Origin: Erysipelotrichaceae bacterium
Lineage (GTDB): Bacteria > Bacillota_I > Bacilli_A > Erysipelotrichales > Erysipelotrichaceae
Assembly (NCBI GenBank): GCA_016280635.1
Contig: JAEEHC010000036.1
Span: forward strand, 1-47,543
Length of the DNA: 47,543 nucleotides
Direction: 5' to 3'
Made by a program: the position numbers and the translations under genes. Under the pieces are notes generated by a model. It saw nothing but the letters and a program-made list of their open reading frames with translations. It made no database searches and was not told the DNA's origin. Below, one piece after another: positions 15,474 through 24,200 of the stretch. Numbering within the stretch: position 1 is the first letter of the stretch; each line of letters starts with the position of its first letter.

Positions 15474-15545
15474 GTGAGAAACAACCTTCCTCATGGTACG
15501 TGTACAGCCAACTTTCCATCATTTCAGTTCAAAAAGCCAAATTAA
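15474..15545 (+). CDS. Possible small ORF, 23 aa, between attenuator and cysK
   Basis: GTG start with AAAGGAGGTG at 15457-15466 upstream, a very strong ribosome site otherwise unexplained in this leader. The predicted product has a single cysteine and no hydrophobic segment. It ends 43 bases before cysK. It could be a real peptide, a second translational control element, or a remnant. No homologue is known to me. Confidence 0.35.
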   Translation: MRNNLPHGTCTANFPSFQFKKPN

Positions 15546-15588
15546 TCAGCAAGACATATTATAATTAAATAGAAAGAGGAAAAAGAAA

Positions 15589-16521
15589 ATGTCAAGAATC
15601 TATAAATCCGCAAAAGAACTCATCGGCCACACTCCCCTGATGGAAGCCGGAAACTTTGAAAAGCACTACGAACTGCCCGCCCACATCCTGGTCAAGCTGG
15701 AATACAAGAACCCGGCCGGATCGGTCAAGGACCGCATCGGCCTGGCCATGATTGAAGACGCCGAGGAAAAGGGTCTGATCAACAAGGATACCGTACTGAT
15801 CGAACCGACCAGCGGCAATACCGGCATCGGCCTGGCCTCCGTGGCAGCCGCCAAGGGCTACCGGCTGATCCTGACGATGCCGGAGACCATGAGCGTGGAA
15901 AGAAGAAAGCTGATCAAGGCCTATGGCGCTGAGATCGTGCTTTCCGAAGGCGCCAAGGGCATGAAGGGTGCCATTGAAAAAGCCAATGAACTCACCCAGC
16001 AATACCCCAACAGCTTCATTCCCGGCCAGTTTGATAACCCGGCCAACCCACTGATCCACTACCGCACTACCGGTCCGGAGATCTATGAGGACACCGATGG
16101 TCTGGTCGACATCTTTGTCGCCGGCGTCGGCACCGGCGGCACCTTGAGCGGCACCGGTAAATATCTGAAGGAAAAGAAACCTGAAGTAAAGGTCGTCGCC
16201 GTTGAACCCGAGACCTCTCCGGTCTTAAGCAAGGGCGTCAGCGGTGCCCACAAGATCCAGGGCATTGGCGCCGGTTTCATTCCCAAGACGCTTGATACTG
16301 AGATCTATGACGAGGTCATCCCCGTCAGCAACGAACGCGCCTTTGAGATCGGCGGCAACTTCGGCAAACTGGAAGGCATCCTGATCGGCATTTCCGGCGG
16401 CGCCGCCCTGGCCGCGGCCATTGAACTGGCCAAGAGAGAGGAGAACCGCGGCAAGAACATCGTGGTGATCCTGCCTGATGGAGGGGACAGGTATCTGTCT
16501 ACAACGCTTTATGGAGAATAA
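15589..16521 (+). CDS. cysK: Cysteine synthase (O-acetylserine sulfhydrylase)
   Basis: 310 residues, standard for CysK. The PLP lysine is Lys47 in NPAGSVKDR, the substrate loop is PTSGNTGIG, and the phosphate-binding [10 protein letters not shown] is intact. It makes L-cysteine from O-acetylserine and sulfide in the cytosol. AGAGGAA precedes the ATG. The 5' leader carries a three-cysteine leader peptide and attenuator, so expression should rise when charged tRNA-Cys is scarce. The 3' end overlaps the next gene by 11 bases. No cysE is visible in the window. Confidence 0.96.
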   Translation: MSRIYKSAKELIGHTPLMEAGNFEKHYELPAHILVKLEYKNPAGSVKDRIGLAMIEDAEEKGLINKDTVLIEPTSGNTGIGLASVAAAKGYRLILTMPETMSVERRKLIKAYGAEIVLSEGAKGMKGAIEKANELTQQYPNSFIPGQFDNPANPLIHYRTTGPEIYEDTDGLVDIFVAGVGTGGTLSGTGKYLKEKKPEVKVVAVEPETSPVLSKGVSGAHKIQGIGAGFIPKTLDTEIYDEVIPVSNERAFEIGGNFGKLEGILIGISGGAALAAAIELAKREENRGKNIVVILPDGGDRYLSTTLYGE

Positions 16522-17086
16522 CAGAAAAATACGTCTTATCACCTTTACGGCCATGTTCGCCGTGCTGTGCTATGTCACCTTTGCCTACGCCAAGATTGAC
16601 ATTCCCACCGCCGGCGGCAAGAGCACGGCCATTCATCTCGCCAATGCCGTCGTCGTGCTGGCCGGCTGGTTTCTGGGCCCCGTTTACGGCGGGCTGGCCG
16701 GAGGCATCGGCCTTTCTCTGGCTGACCTGATGGACCCACGCTACATTACTTCCGCCCCCAAGACCTTCTTAATGAAGTTTCTGATCGGCTTCATCGCCGG
16801 CTGGCTGGCCCATAAGCTTAAGCTGGCGGAAAAGACGGACAACAAGGCCGTCATCGGTACCGCCGCGCTTTGTGCCCTGGCCGCATTGGGTTTCAACGTC
16901 ATCTTTGACCCCATCATCGGCTATCTCTACAAGCGTTTCCTGCTCGGCCTTTCCCCGGAGCTGACCGCCATCCTGCAGAGCTGGGCGGCTTTCTCTACCG
17001 CCATCAACGCGGCCATGTGCCTGGTGGTATCGGTACTGCTCTATCTGGCTCTGCACAAGAGCTTTGTCAGGATCTTTCCCCGGTAA
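16511..17086 (+). CDS. ECF transporter S component
   Basis: 191 residues with about five to six predicted helices. [36 protein letters not shown] and a [14 protein letters not shown] segment match the substrate-binding S components of energy-coupling-factor vitamin importers (COG4684-like). Such proteins capture a vitamin and dock to a shared EcfAAT module, which is not in this window. An ATG at 16478 is in frame but lies within cysK well upstream of the hydrophobic start; 16511 gives the family N-terminus. The 11-base overlap with cysK couples the two. Pyridoxal-type or sulfur-containing cofactors are plausible cargo because CysK needs PLP, but this is inference. Confidence 0.8.
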   Translation: MENNRKIRLITFTAMFAVLCYVTFAYAKIDIPTAGGKSTAIHLANAVVVLAGWFLGPVYGGLAGGIGLSLADLMDPRYITSAPKTFLMKFLIGFIAGWLAHKLKLAEKTDNKAVIGTAALCALAALGFNVIFDPIIGYLYKRFLLGLSPELTAILQSWAAFSTAINAAMCLVVSVLLYLALHKSFVRIFPR

Positions 17087-17124
17087 TGATCGCTTCTGAA
17101 CCATCAGAACGGAAAGGATAAAAC

Positions 17125-17790
17125 ATGACCAAGTATCTTCTGCTCATCTGCGGCGCCCTGCTTCAGGGCTGCTTCATCTTCGTCGAACATAAGGAAAAAT
17201 ACGTCCCGGCTGTCCTGCTGAAGGGTCTGGCTTCCCTGATGTTTGTCATCACCGGCTTTCTGGCCTGGAAACAGAGTCAGAGTGAGTTTGCCCGGCTGAT
17301 CTTCATCGGTCTGATTCTGGGCATGGTTGGCGACATTCTGCTGAATCTGCGCTTTGTCTTTCCAAAAGCGGGGCAGAAGATCTTCCTGGCTGGCATCGTA
17401 GCCTTTCTGGCCGGTCACATCCTCTACCTGGCGGCTCTGATACCCCAGGGGAAGCATCTGATGATCTGCGTCATCATCGGTGCTCTGATCGCCGCGGCCT
17501 TGCTGGCCTACATCTTCAAGACCATGGAAGTCAAGCCGGCCTTCAAAATCTTCGGTGTCGTCTATCTGGGCGCGGTCATCATCATGACTTCCGTAGCCAT
17601 CGGCAATGCCCTGGCCATGCCGGACAAGTCCCATGTCATGTATGCCGTTGGGGCGGTGGCCTTTGCGCTAAGTGACATCGTGCTGATCTTCAACACCTTC
17701 GGTTCTTCAACCCGGTTCAGCCTGCGCATCACCAACCTGTCCCTCTATTATCTGGGTCAGGCCCTGATCGCCCTTAGCCTGTCTGCTTAG
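17125..17790 (+). CDS. YhhN/TMEM86 family membrane protein (lysoplasmalogenase-like)
   Basis: 221 residues, seven to eight predicted helices. GMVGDILL near residue 72 and ALSDIVLIFNTF near 188 carry the paired aspartates characteristic of the YhhN/TMEM86 family, which hydrolyses the vinyl ether bond of lysoplasmalogens; some anaerobic Bacillota contain plasmalogens. It lies 38 bases after the ECF gene and is probably the last gene of the cysK transcript. A terminator follows. Confidence 0.85.
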   Translation: MTKYLLLICGALLQGCFIFVEHKEKYVPAVLLKGLASLMFVITGFLAWKQSQSEFARLIFIGLILGMVGDILLNLRFVFPKAGQKIFLAGIVAFLAGHILYLAALIPQGKHLMICVIIGALIAAALLAYIFKTMEVKPAFKIFGVVYLGAVIIMTSVAIGNALAMPDKSHVMYAVGAVAFALSDIVLIFNTFGSSTRFSLRITNLSLYYLGQALIALSLSA

Positions 17791-17809
17791 ACCAGGATTA
17801 CCAAACGAA

Positions 17810-17848
17810 AGCGCTGCGTCAGTTCATCCGACACAGCGCTATTTTTTT
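17810..17848 (+). terminator. Terminator after the YhhN-like gene
   Basis: AGCGCTG at 17810-17816 pairs with CAGCGCT at 17834-17840, with inner GTC/GAC, then seven T residues. It also separates the convergent M16C gene. Confidence 0.92.
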
Positions 17849-17862
17849 GGGTAAATTAATCT

Positions 17863-20739
17863 CTAAAGCTTCAGAACGCTTTCAATCTTTTCTCCGCACT
17901 GCTCGATGGCTTCCTTGCCGCCGACAACGCAGACCCGGACATTCTGCGGATCAAAGGCGAACAGCGGCAGCAGATCCTTTAATTCTTCCGTGGACATGGT
18001 CAGGATCTGACGGCGGTTTTCCTTACGCTGCTGATAAGTAATGCCGCTGAAGTACATGCCGTCACCGGTATTCATCAGCGTCCGATTGGACAGCAGCGGT
18101 TCGCTGTCACCGATGGTGCCAATGATGTAATTATGCAGATCCTCTTCATTCTGACAGAGCTGAGCGAGATACTCATGAGTACTGTCATAGACCTTCAGGG
18201 AATTGGCCGGGTTGGGATCGCGGTAGGAATAGTAGACGAAGTTGTTGCCTCTGGGCGCAAAGCCGCAGCCATAGGCGCCGCCCATGGCCCGGATATTGGT
18301 CCAGAGATAGTCCATGGACAGGAGCTTTCTGACCAACATCATTTTGCCATTGACCTTGCTGAAATCCTGACCGGCTTTGACAGCCTGACAGGCGTAGGAG
18401 ATCTGAGCGGCGATCTCAATGGCTTCAGCCTTGTCCGTTAATAACGGCCGCTGAGCCTTTGTCAGCACCTGATGGCCATCCGGAACATCCTTGAGGATCA
18501 GGGAAAGCAGCTGATGATCGCCTTCGCTCATTAAGGAGACGGTCAGACGCTCCCGGGTGAACAGGCGGCGGTAAAGCTTTTCTAGTTCACTGACATACTC
18601 TTCCTTAAGGTCCTCAGACACTTCCTTGACATGGCGGTAGAACTGATAACCGGCAAGGTATTCCCGGCAGGTCGAGCGTTCATCACAGCTGGACAGCGCT
18701 CTCATGATGCCCAGGGCATGACCGGCTCCGGTGAAGGCCATTTCCAGTTCATTCTTACCCTGACGGATCAGATCAAGCATCTCCTGACGGTTAGTGAAAA
18801 GCGTACGGTAGAGGATCTCATTTACCAGCTGCCAGGCATTTGCCGCGTTTTCCTTCAGGCAGCTGAAGCTGACGCACATCTTAGTCTGATAGTCTTCGGT
18901 AAGGTAATCGTCAAAGACGTTGACGGAGAAACTGAGCGAACCCATGTAATTCTTGATCAGCCGGTTCAGCTCGTTAGTATCATGATCCTGACTGGCCAGA
19001 TGGGACAGCAGTGCCGTCAGCATGTTGGCCTGCTGCAGTTCTTCCAGGCTGAGATCCTTCAGATCAAAGTAGAGGGTGCAGTACTGGATTCCTTCCGTGG
19101 AATTGTCGTATTCGATGACTTTAACACCTTCAGCATCATAAGTCCGATATTCAATCTTCAGCGGCTCTTCCGAGATGTCGCTGAGTTCAAGAGAGGGCAG
19201 GGTGGCCTTTTCCTCAGGTGTGTCAGTGCTCGTCTGCCACTGTTCAAACTGCCGGTTCCACTCGACCAGTTCGCTGACCTGGGCCGGGCTGAGAGAAGCC
19301 TTATAGGCCTTCATCTTTTCGGCCATGGCCTGCTGAGCGCGGCTTTCCAGACCGATGACCGGAACAGCCATGACGGCACTGCAGTGCTCTGAATTGAGAA
19401 GGTAGTCCCTGATCAGATCTTCATAATAGGAAGTCTGAAGCTTTTCCTTCAAGGAACGGTAAACAGCTTCCACGGTGATGCCGTCAAGCGGATCGCCGCC
19501 GTACATCCAGTTGGCCGCCGCCTGCATGGCATAGACCAGACCCTTAGGCGCGGAACCGAAGTCCCTCTCCCGGGCCTTGAACTCCATGTTGTTGAGGATG
19601 GCGGTCATTTCCTGGCGGTTCAAGCCTTCCCTGACGACCTTTTCCAGCGTTTCTCTGATCAGAGCGGTTAACTTCTCCTCATTTTCCGGATTGGTATTGT
19701 TGACCATGATTTCCACATAAGGCTGATAGGTCTCGTTGTCAATGGACATGGAAATGTCCTGAGCCAGACCGGACTGCAGAACCGCCTGCTTGAGCACGGA
19801 CTGGTTTTCATCTGCGAGCACCGAGGCGATCAGGGCAAAGGCGGCGTTCTTTTCATAGTCATCAAAGTCGCCGACCACATAACCGTAGTCGATGATCGTC
19901 TTGTCCTTAAGGGTCGTAGCGTCAAATTCGACCTTCTTCAACGGCTTTCTGACCGGAGGCTGCTTTACCAGGAAGGTATCGCGCGGGGTATACTGCCGCT
20001 GAGAAAGATATTCATCATCGATGATGCCCAGAATTTCTTCCAGATCCAGATCGCCATCCAGGATGATGGTCGCGTTGGTGGCATTGTAGAACCTGTGATA
20101 ATTCTCAACGAATTTCTCATAAGTCAGTTCGGGGATCTTCTTGGGATCACCGCCGGAAGAGAAGCCATAACTGCAGTCGGCAAACAGCTGACCCATCAGT
20201 TCCTGGCTGGCCAGCCGTTCCGGTGAAGAGTAAGCGCCCTTCATCTCGTTATAGACAACACCCTTGATCAGGGGATCATCCTGTTCATTTTTCAATTCAT
20301 AATGCCAGCCTTCCTGACGGAAGATGTTCTCCCGGCTGATGCATAAGGGGGCAAAGACCGCGTCCAGATAGACTCTCATCAGGTTGATGAAGTCCTTGTT
20401 GTAGCGGCTGCTGACCGGATACATGGTCTTGTCCGGCCAGGTCATGGCGTTCAAAAAGGTGTTCAGTGAACCCTTGAGCAGATCGACAAAGGGCTCCTTG
20501 ACCGGATACTTCTGCGATCCGTTGAGCACGGAGTGTTCCAGGATGTGGAAGACGCCGGTATCATCGGAAGGAATGGTCTGAAAGCCGATCGCAAAGGTCT
20601 TGTTCTCATCAGCTCTCTTGAGCCAGAGGACTTTGGCCTTGGTCTTAAGGTGGGTGAGCTGCCAGGCTTCGGCCTTGATCTCCTCAACCGGGCGGATGGA
20701 GTCGATGATGAAATTGTGAATGGTTTGTCCTTTTTCCAT
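17863..20739 (-). CDS. M16C metalloprotease (presequence-protease-like, COG1026)
   Basis: 958 residues in two clamshell halves, the normal size for M16C enzymes. The inverted zinc motif HILEH is at 65-69, followed by the long family block around NGSQKYPVKEPFVDLL and the distal glutamate region near NEMKGAYSSPE. The second half lacks the motif, as usual. There is no signal peptide, so it degrades oligopeptides in the cytosol. AAAGGA precedes the ATG. Two small membrane proteins lie directly upstream in the same direction, suggesting one transcript. Confidence 0.95.
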   Translation of the reverse strand: MEKGQTIHNFIIDSIRPVEEIKAEAWQLTHLKTKAKVLWLKRADENKTFAIGFQTIPSDDTGVFHILEHSVLNGSQKYPVKEPFVDLLKGSLNTFLNAMTWPDKTMYPVSSRYNKDFINLMRVYLDAVFAPLCISRENIFRQEGWHYELKNEQDDPLIKGVVYNEMKGAYSSPERLASQELMGQLFADCSYGFSSGGDPKKIPELTYEKFVENYHRFYNATNATIILDGDLDLEEILGIIDDEYLSQRQYTPRDTFLVKQPPVRKPLKKVEFDATTLKDKTIIDYGYVVGDFDDYEKNAAFALIASVLADENQSVLKQAVLQSGLAQDISMSIDNETYQPYVEIMVNNTNPENEEKLTALIRETLEKVVREGLNRQEMTAILNNMEFKARERDFGSAPKGLVYAMQAAANWMYGGDPLDGITVEAVYRSLKEKLQTSYYEDLIRDYLLNSEHCSAVMAVPVIGLESRAQQAMAEKMKAYKASLSPAQVSELVEWNRQFEQWQTSTDTPEEKATLPSLELSDISEEPLKIEYRTYDAEGVKVIEYDNSTEGIQYCTLYFDLKDLSLEELQQANMLTALLSHLASQDHDTNELNRLIKNYMGSLSFSVNVFDDYLTEDYQTKMCVSFSCLKENAANAWQLVNEILYRTLFTNRQEMLDLIRQGKNELEMAFTGAGHALGIMRALSSCDERSTCREYLAGYQFYRHVKEVSEDLKEEYVSELEKLYRRLFTRERLTVSLMSEGDHQLLSLILKDVPDGHQVLTKAQRPLLTDKAEAIEIAAQISYACQAVKAGQDFSKVNGKMMLVRKLLSMDYLWTNIRAMGGAYGCGFAPRGNNFVYYSYRDPNPANSLKVYDSTHEYLAQLCQNEEDLHNYIIGTIGDSEPLLSNRTLMNTGDGMYFSGITYQQRKENRRQILTMSTEELKDLLPLFAFDPQNVRVCVVGGKEAIEQCGEKIESVLKL

Positions 20740-20756
20740 AAAATGAATTATCCTTT

Positions 20757-21092
20757 CTAGAAGAATATGAAGCCTAAATAGACATACAGCATGTAATACA
20801 GAAAACTGCTGATGCCAAACTTATTGATGAAGCTGCTGATTTCCGGTACTCTGATCAGGTGCAGCTGAAAGCAGACCAGAAAGACCATGGCGGCGATGAT
20901 GGCGGTCTTCTTGACCCAGGTGCTGCTGTTCTTGGAATGCGTGGACATGCTGACGCCCAGGGCAAACAGAGCGGCGGCGGAAACAATGCCGACCACCTGA
21001 ACATGGTAGGCAGCCGGAGTGTAGATGCCGGCCAGATGGTAGGCCAGATAGCCGACCAGCAAGGTCAGTAACGGAATGCCGTATCTCTTCAT
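20757..21092 (-). CDS. Small membrane protein, 111 aa
   Basis: Three to four predicted helices: about 5-25, 31-50, 62-80 and 92-110. Unknown family. AGGAGA precedes the ATG. It lies between another small membrane protein and the M16C protease, with gaps of 12 and 17 bases, so the three are probably cotranscribed. No function can be inferred. Confidence 0.75.
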   Translation of the reverse strand: MKRYGIPLLTLLVGYLAYHLAGIYTPAAYHVQVVGIVSAAALFALGVSMSTHSKNSSTWVKKTAIIAAMVFLVCFQLHLIRVPEISSFINKFGISSFLYYMLYVYLGFIFF

Positions 21093-21104
21093 TATCCTGT
21101 TCTC

Positions 21105-21488
21105 CTATACGACCCGGCTGTAGCGGTAAGCCAGGTAAATGGCGGCGGCGCGGTAGCCGATCTCCCACAGGGAATCCAGACCAAACTGGGTAAGGTAGGC
21201 CATGGCATTGTCCAGACCGATGGTCAGTAGATCAACGATGACGATCACTGCCAAAGTCAGACCGGCAGCCAGCAAAGAAAACTGGATCTGCACGCCCCGG
21301 CCGAAATACTGGATGGCCATGCCGATGCCGAAACCGACGGCAACATAGAGCAGGGACATGTACAGTCCGAAAACATTGAAAAGGATGTACAGAATGATTA
21401 TGGCTGCCGCCGCGCAGGCTCCGCCTGTCAGCAGAGCCTTGGTGAAACGCTGTTTGCGCGTTAATGCTCTGGTATTGAAAACTTTCAT
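21105..21488 (-). CDS. Small membrane protein, 127 aa
   Basis: A basic N-terminus (TRALTRKQRFTKALL) is followed by three to four helices at about 20-40, 43-58, 70-90 and 108-122. The open frame continues upstream to 21656, but GGGAGG precedes the ATG at 21488, and the upstream part overlaps the -10 box (TATAAT on the minus strand, 21511-21516, in an extended TGGTATAAT context). I do not recognise a named family. It is the first gene of the unit leading to the M16C protease. Confidence 0.75.
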   Translation of the reverse strand: MKVFNTRALTRKQRFTKALLTGGACAAAAIIILYILFNVFGLYMSLLYVAVGFGIGMAIQYFGRGVQIQFSLLAAGLTLAVIVIVDLLTIGLDNAMAYLTQFGLDSLWEIGYRAAAIYLAYRYSRVV

Positions 21489-21602
21489 GAGTGGAAACCT
21501 CCCGCTGACTATTATACCATCATTCCCCCAGACAGACACTCCATGCGCGAACATGAAGGCATCATTTTTTGACGATTTTTTCATCAACAGTGCGGAAAAT
21601 CT

Positions 21603-21633
21603 GTTGACGATATGCTTATTATTATGGTATATT
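21603..21633 (+). promoter_or_regulatory. Promoter of the tRNA cluster
   Basis: TTGACG at 21603-21608 and TATATT at 21628-21633; the spacer is 18-19 bp depending on the -10 chosen. Confidence 0.55.
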
Positions 21634-21656
21634 TGTAAAGCACGTGGGGATTGCAC

Positions 21657-21732
21657 GGAGGTTTAGCTCAGTTGGGAGAGCATCTGCCTTACAAGCAGAG
21701 GGTCAGCGGTTCGAGCCCGTTAACCTCCACCA
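21657..21732 (+). tRNA. tRNA-Val (anticodon TAC)
   Basis: 76 nt with encoded CCA. The acceptor GGAGGTT/AACCTCC, the anticodon loop CTTACAA and the TTCGAGC T-loop are all present. Confidence 0.97.
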
Positions 21733-21735
21733 TCT

Positions 21736-21811
<76 letters not shown>

Positions 21812-21832
21812 TCAAGTGTATTCGATCCGTCT

Positions 21833-21917
21833 GGGAGGGTAGCGAAGTGGCTAAACGCGGCAGACTGTAAATCTGTTCCCTATGGGTTCGGCAGTTCGAA
21901 TCTGCCCCCTCCCACCA
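21833..21917 (+). tRNA. tRNA-Tyr (anticodon GTA)
   Basis: 85 nt with a long variable arm and encoded CCA. Acceptor GGGAGGG/CCCTCCC; anticodon loop CTGTAAA. Confidence 0.97.
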
Positions 21918-21923
21918 TCTCTT

Positions 21924-21999
21924 TGGGATGTAGCCAAGTGGTTAAGGCACCAGACTTTGACTCTGGCACTCGGTGGTTCGAATCCACCCATTCCAGCCA
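21924..21999 (+). tRNA. tRNA-Gln (anticodon TTG)
   Basis: 76 nt with encoded CCA. Acceptor TGGGATG/CATTCCA (one G-U pair); anticodon loop CTTTGAC. Confidence 0.96.
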
Positions 22000-22000
22000 T

Positions 22001-22076
22001 GACCGGTTAGCTCAGTCGGTAGAGCATCTGACTTTTAATCAGGGGGTCATGGGTTCGAATCCCATATCGGTCACCA
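22001..22076 (+). tRNA. tRNA-Lys (anticodon TTT)
   Basis: 76 nt with encoded CCA. Acceptor GACCGGT/ATCGGTC; anticodon loop CTTTTAA. It begins two bases after the Gln tRNA. Confidence 0.97.
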
Positions 22077-22080
22077 CCTT

Positions 22081-22154
22081 GCGAGTGTAGTTCAATGGTA
22101 GAACTTCAGCCTTCCAAGCTGACTACGCGAGTTCGATTCTCGTCACTCGCTCCA
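22081..22154 (+). tRNA. tRNA-Gly (anticodon TCC)
   Basis: 74 nt with encoded CCA. Acceptor GCGAGTG/CACTCGC; anticodon loop CTTCCAA. Confidence 0.97.
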
Positions 22155-22192
22155 GAAGAAAAAGCAGCTTATGAGGCTTTACATATAGATGG

Positions 22193-22216
22193 CAATCCAA
22201 TGGATTGTTTTTTTTG
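22193..22216 (+). terminator. Terminator of the tRNA cluster
   Basis: CAATCC / AAT / GGATTG followed by at least eight T residues. Confidence 0.85.
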
Positions 22217-22230
22217 TGCTTTCCATATGA

Positions 22231-22258
22231 AAAGGGCTCTTTTCACTGAGAGCCCCTT
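22231..22258 (-). terminator. Terminator of the minus-strand 92-aa gene
   Basis: On the minus strand GGGCTCT / loop / AGAGCCC followed by TTTTC, 26 bases past the stop codon. Confidence 0.85.
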
Positions 22259-22283
22259 GTTCTTTACCCGTTGAATTGTCACT

Positions 22284-22562
22284 CTATTGTCGCTTCTCAG
22301 CTGCCAGCTGCCGGTAGCGTCTGATGACAGCCATGATAAACAGCACCAATATCGCCAGCGCAACTACAAGAGCAAAAATGTTCTGCTCTTCCAACAACAG
22401 CTTAATGGCCACATAAAGCAGGATTCCATAGACTAACAGCACGACGCTGAGCACCACTAACCGGATGGCCAGCGGTATCTTTTTGGCCCCGGCGGCTTCT
22501 ACCGCTCCGGTCAGCAGAAATTCAAAGATGAAATCGATCAGTAAATCCAATAACGCTTCCAT
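22284..22562 (-). CDS. Small membrane protein, 92 aa
   Basis: An amphipathic N-terminal helix (MEALLDLLIDFIFEFLL) is followed by two hydrophobic helices at about 31-54 and 62-80 and a basic tail RRYRQLAAEKRQ. The family is unknown. It lies 45 bases downstream of the SagB-like gene in the same direction and may be cotranscribed. The ribosome site (GGGGTGGG) is unusual. Confidence 0.7.
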   Translation of the reverse strand: MEALLDLLIDFIFEFLLTGAVEAAGAKKIPLAIRLVVLSVVLLVYGILLYVAIKLLLEEQNIFALVVALAILVLFIMAVIRRYRQLAAEKRQ

Positions 22563-22607
22563 TTGCCCACCCCTATATACACTTTTAATGATTTAATTAT
22601 AACTCTA

Positions 22608-23435
22608 TCAGAGGCCTTCTTCCTCCACAAAGCGGTAAAAATCCTTTTCCTTCTGCTGATCACTCTCGCTGATTTTGCCTACCGGCATGCAGTAGAAGAC
22701 GAACTCTTCCTCACCATCCAGGCCGAACTGCTCATCACACATCTCTCCGTCAACAGCGCCGACCGCGCAGCCGCCTAATCCGATGGAGGTAGCGGCCAGA
22801 TAGACATTTTCCGTTACATGCCCGGCATCAGCCATGCACATCCGGTGAGCGTAAATGCCATAACGCCACTCCGCCCGGTAACAGACGAAGCTGTAATAGA
22901 AGACAACGTTGGCTTTGGCCGCCCAGATCTGGCCTTCCAGGGATTCACTGATGAAAGGCTTAAGGTCTTCCTGCTCCTTCAGGCATTCGAGGTGATGCTT
23001 CATGGGCAGATAATGGTAAAAACCGTTGGCCAGCCCTTCAACATTCTGAATGGCCAGGTAGACTTCAAAGGGATGACGGGCACCGCCTCCCGGTACCGTC
23101 CTGATGGTGGCATAGGACTTTCCTCTGATTTCCTTGACCCCCTGAGAGCACCATAACAGATAGGACAGCTCCAGCAGCGTCATCTTCTCTTGAGTATAGA
23201 CCCGGTGGGAACGCCGGGAGTTGATGACATGCAGGAAGTCATTGTCGATGGTCAGTCGGTCAAAGTCCAGCGGCAGGGCAATTGAGCTGTCCCGCATCGG
23301 TTCCTTGACCAGCGGCGGCTGGGGCCGCTTAAGTTCCTGGTCAGTCTGATATCCTTCAAACTCCCGCTGGTCGGTATGCATTATCCTTCTTCCTTCCCTG
23401 ATCAGTTCGCTGATCTGCTGCTCACTCAGTTTCAT
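22608..23435 (-). CDS. SagB-type nitroreductase-family oxidoreductase
   Basis: 275 residues. The nitroreductase FMN fold shows NSRRSHRVYTQEKMTLLELSYLLW, then RTVPGGGARHPFEVYLAIQNVEG and GHVTENVYLAATSIGLGGCAVGA, the marks of SagB/ThcOx dehydrogenases. Members that make thiazole/oxazole-modified peptides oxidise azolines using FMN; stand-alone members exist without known substrates. No SagC/SagD cyclodehydratase or precursor peptide is visible nearby, so a peptide-modifying role is not supported. A TATAAT on the minus strand at 23467-23472 is the likely -10. Confidence 0.88.
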   Translation of the reverse strand: MKLSEQQISELIREGRRIMHTDQREFEGYQTDQELKRPQPPLVKEPMRDSSIALPLDFDRLTIDNDFLHVINSRRSHRVYTQEKMTLLELSYLLWCSQGVKEIRGKSYATIRTVPGGGARHPFEVYLAIQNVEGLANGFYHYLPMKHHLECLKEQEDLKPFISESLEGQIWAAKANVVFYYSFVCYRAEWRYGIYAHRMCMADAGHVTENVYLAATSIGLGGCAVGAVDGEMCDEQFGLDGEEEFVFYCMPVGKISESDQQKEKDFYRFVEEEGL

Positions 23436-23556
23436 GAAAGCACCTTCTTTCTGTTGGATTTATTCCATTATATTCCTGTTGACCTGCCGATAGCCATCGA
23501 AAGACTCCCGGCATAGGGCCGGTGATAAACTTGACGATACAGCTATGCGGTTTTAC

Positions 23557-23565
23557 TGATATAAT
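23557..23565 (+). promoter_or_regulatory. Extended -10 promoter (TGATATAAT) of the EIIA gene
   Basis: TGn joined to a perfect TATAAT, 34 bases before the start codon; no -35 at standard spacing. Confidence 0.65.
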
Positions 23566-23598
23566 ATAAATATCAATACCACGAAAGGAATAAATAAT

Positions 23599-24090
23599 AT
23601 GGGTTTATTTGACAACTTGTTTCGAAAGAAAGAAGAAAAAGTCTATGAAGACAGCGCCGTCGTCGCTCCGGTAACCGGCAGCGTCGTCAAGACTGCCGAC
23701 ATCCCCGACCCGGTCTTCGCTCAGGAAATGCTGGGAAAGACCTACGCCATCAACCCCTTTGGCAACAAGGTCGTCGCCCCGGCTAACGGCACTCTGGAAG
23801 TAATGTTCCCCACCGGCCACGCTTTCGCGGTCCGGATGGCCGACGGAAGCGGCATTCTGGTCCACATCGGCATTGACACTGTCAACCTGAAAGGCAAGGG
23901 CTTCAAGGCGCTCGCCAAGCAGGGTGAGACCGTCAAGGCCGGACAGCCAATCGTCAAGATCGATCCTGAACTGATCAAGGAGCTGGGCTACAACCCCATC
24001 ACCATGCTGATCGTCACCGAGAACCCCACTGAAAGGGAATTCGTCTTCTCTGATGCCACCAGCGTTCAGGAAGGCGACATCATCGCCTGA
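23599..24090 (+). CDS. PTS glucose-type EIIA protein
   Basis: 163 residues, a free-standing EIIA(Glc)-like domain. The phospho-accepting His89 is in ILVHIGIDTV and the supporting His74 in PTGHAFAVRM. The family sequence PVTGSVVKTADIPDPVF is intact. It relays phosphate from HPr to one or more EIIC/B permeases lacking their own EIIA. No permease is next to it, so it probably serves permeases elsewhere. It is monocistronic, with its own promoter and terminator. Confidence 0.95.
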   Translation: MGLFDNLFRKKEEKVYEDSAVVAPVTGSVVKTADIPDPVFAQEMLGKTYAINPFGNKVVAPANGTLEVMFPTGHAFAVRMADGSGILVHIGIDTVNLKGKGFKALAKQGETVKAGQPIVKIDPELIKELGYNPITMLIVTENPTEREFVFSDATSVQEGDIIA

Positions 24091-24097
24091 TCACCGA

Positions 24098-24119
24098 AAG
24101 CCGGATATCCGGCTTTTTC
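24098..24119 (+). terminator. Terminator of the EIIA gene
   Basis: AAGCCGG / AT / CCGGCTT self-complementary hairpin followed by TTTCT. Confidence 0.88.
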
Positions 24120-24177
24120 TCTGGTTTAAAGTGATTCTTCGGATTCACACCGGACTTCCCATTTCCCTGGCGAACCA

Positions 24178-24200
24178 GTTAAAAAAACCGGATATCCGGT
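24178..24200 (-). terminator. Terminator of the FdrA/kinase operon
   Basis: On the minus strand AACCGGATATCCGGTT (24185-24200) followed by TTTTTTA. It ends the long minus-strand gene train directly after the DUF2877 stop codon. Confidence 0.9.

Noticed and set aside
15177-15588. T-box riboswitch before cysK
   Set aside because: I searched the leader for the AGGGTGG-x-ACCGCG core and saw none; the three-Cys ORF and competing hairpins explain the leader better.
22608-23435. Ribosomally made, azole-modified peptide cluster
   Set aside because: Only a SagB-like gene is present; there is no cyclodehydratase, precursor or dedicated exporter next to it.
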